From NCBI GenBank assembly GCA_903881265.1, contig CAIRSV010000175.1, positions 1-15,065 of the forward strand: DNA of 15,065 nt, in the 5' to 3' direction. Positions 14,290 through 15,065 of this stretch are shown one piece after another (positions within the stretch are counted from its first letter, which is position 1; each line of letters starts with the position of its first letter). Source of the DNA: an uncultured Bacteroidota bacterium (GTDB taxonomy: Bacteria; Bacteroidota; Bacteroidia; Chitinophagales; Chitinophagaceae). Position numbers and translations under genes: made by a program. The notes under the pieces are model-generated. The model did no database searches. It saw only the letters and a list, made by a program, of their open reading frames with translations, and was not told the origin of the DNA.

Positions 14290-15065
14290 CTACTGTATCC
14301 ATTCACTTAATTCGTTCTCAAAATGAACCAATGCATTTTTTATCGGCAATGGCAATCCACCTCCAAGGGCGCAAAGCGAACCAATTTCTAATGTCTCGAG
14401 AAGGTCATTCAATAGCTGCTTGTCGATTTTATAATCGGAGGTCTGCGCTTTATGAATCATTTCATAGCCGCGTGTACTTCCGATTCGGCATGGGAAACAT
14501 TTACCGCAACTTTCATGTGCTGTAAACTGAAACAGATGTTTGATATAATCAAGAATAGGGAACGATGTCGGGAGACAAATAATAGAGGCATGACCGAGTA
14601 AAAATCCTTGCTGACTAAAACTTTCAAAGTCGATACTCAAGTCATCAATTTTCGACACAGGTACTAGTCCGCCTAAAGGCCCGCCGATATGCATCGCCTT
14701 AATAACAGATTTAAATCCGCCACCCAACGCATCAATCACTGTTCTAAGTGGTGTGCCCATATCCACTTCATAGATACCTGGAAAGTTGAAATGAGAATCT
14801 AGCGAAACGAGTTTGGTACCCGTACTTCGGCCTTTTCCGATTTGAGCAAACGCACTTCCGCCTTGCTCAATAATGTATGGAAGACAAGCCAATGTTTCGA
14901 CATTATGTACGATAGTTGGTTTGTTGAATAATCCTTTTTGTGCAGGATAAGGAGGACGCACACGCACTTCGGGTCGTTGTCCTTCAATGCTTGACAGCAG
15001 GGCTGTTTCTTCGCCGCAGATATACGCACCTTGTGCCTTGATGATTTTGAAATCAAAATTAAAAC
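14290..15065 (-). CDS. NuoF/HoxF/FdsB-type NADH-binding flavoprotein subunit, partial
   Basis: The C-terminal 257 residues of a gene whose start lies beyond the right edge. Reading from the edge, AYICGEETALLSSIEGQRPE and VRPPYPAQKG, then KPTIVHNVETLACLP, belong to the FMN/NADH-binding Rossmann-like part; a SLBB-like segment follows (about GIYEVDMGTPL to IGGPLGG). ESCGKCFPCRIGSTR with three Cys, plus the later Cys in SLCALGGG, are the four ligands of the 4Fe-4S cluster (N3 in complex I). The protein passes electrons from NADH to a partner. The ending ALGGGLPLPIKNAL differs from the complex I NuoF ending I know from Bacteroidota (CALGDAAAWPV type), so a formate dehydrogenase or hydrogenase diaphorase subunit is at least as likely. 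The in-frame ATG at 14967 is internal. Converges with the sigma-factor gene. Confidence 0.85.
   Translation of the reverse strand, partial: FNFDFKIIKAQGAYICGEETALLSSIEGQRPEVRVRPPYPAQKGLFNKPTIVHNVETLACLPYIIEQGGSAFAQIGKGRSTGTKLVSLDSHFNFPGIYEVDMGTPLRTVIDALGGGFKSVIKAMHIGGPLGGLVPVSKIDDLSIDFESFSQQGFLLGHASIICLPTSFPILDYIKHLFQFTAHESCGKCFPCRIGSTRGYEMIHKAQTSDYKIDKQLLNDLLETLEIGSLCALGGGLPLPIKNALVHFENELSEWIQ

Noticed and set aside
1..15065. tRNA genes, CRISPR arrays, insertion sequences or phage genes
   Set aside because: No cloverleaf, spaced direct-repeat array, transposase or phage protein motif was seen on reading either strand.

Overview
The window reads as chromosomal DNA of a member of the Bacteroidota, probably a free-living Chitinophagales, Sphingobacteriales or Flavobacteriales relative. 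Reasons: moderate-to-low GC (about 40% by eye), two cargo proteins with type IX secretion system (T9SS) C-terminal signals (one type A, one gliding-type CHU_C/type B with SprB-like repeats), a TonB-dependent receptor with an N-terminal carboxypeptidase-regulatory-like domain, a stand-alone ECF-type sigma factor of the kind common in this phylum, promoters resembling TTG-N18-TAnnTTTG, and little visible Shine-Dalgarno sequence. No tRNA, rRNA, CRISPR array, transposase or phage gene is visible.

Layout. Positions 1-275 are non-coding and rich in structure: a nested palindrome (5-66), a possible pseudoknot (109-176), and a promoter with two perfect inverted repeats in and beside it (218-263). Then comes a tight plus-strand unit: alpha/beta hydrolase (276-1064), family 2 glycosyltransferase (1065-2201) and an OppC/DppC-type ABC permease (2216-3319). 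The permease converges, with an 8-base gap, on a long minus-strand Rel/SpoT (p)ppGpp synthetase/hydrolase (5559-3328). The Rel gene is divergent from rsmI (5701-6369).

The central part is about extracellular proteins. A 1019-residue T9SS type B cargo with about eight SprB-like repeats (9540-6481, minus) is divergent from a 432-residue T9SS type A cargo (9850-11148, plus) that I read as two tandem HmuY-like domains. Six bases further on lies a TonB-dependent receptor (11155-13362) that carries the FRAP...His...NPDL signature of haem receptors. Together these two look like a haem capture and uptake pair in which the usual HmuY lipoprotein is replaced by a duplicated, T9SS-exported version. The pair has a good promoter, an 11-bp tandem direct repeat upstream of it, and a perfect 13-bp hairpin at the start of the receptor gene.

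The end of the window holds an AT-rich 340-base spacer, an ECF-type sigma factor without a visible anti-sigma gene (13703-14284), whose start is preceded by a leader that can pair with itself, and, converging on it with 5 bases between, the C-terminal 257 codons of a NuoF/HoxF/FdsB-type NADH-binding flavoprotein that runs off the right edge.

Best candidates for something not well described: the double-HmuY/T9SS/TonB pair with its internal hairpin, and the structured non-coding segment at the left edge.
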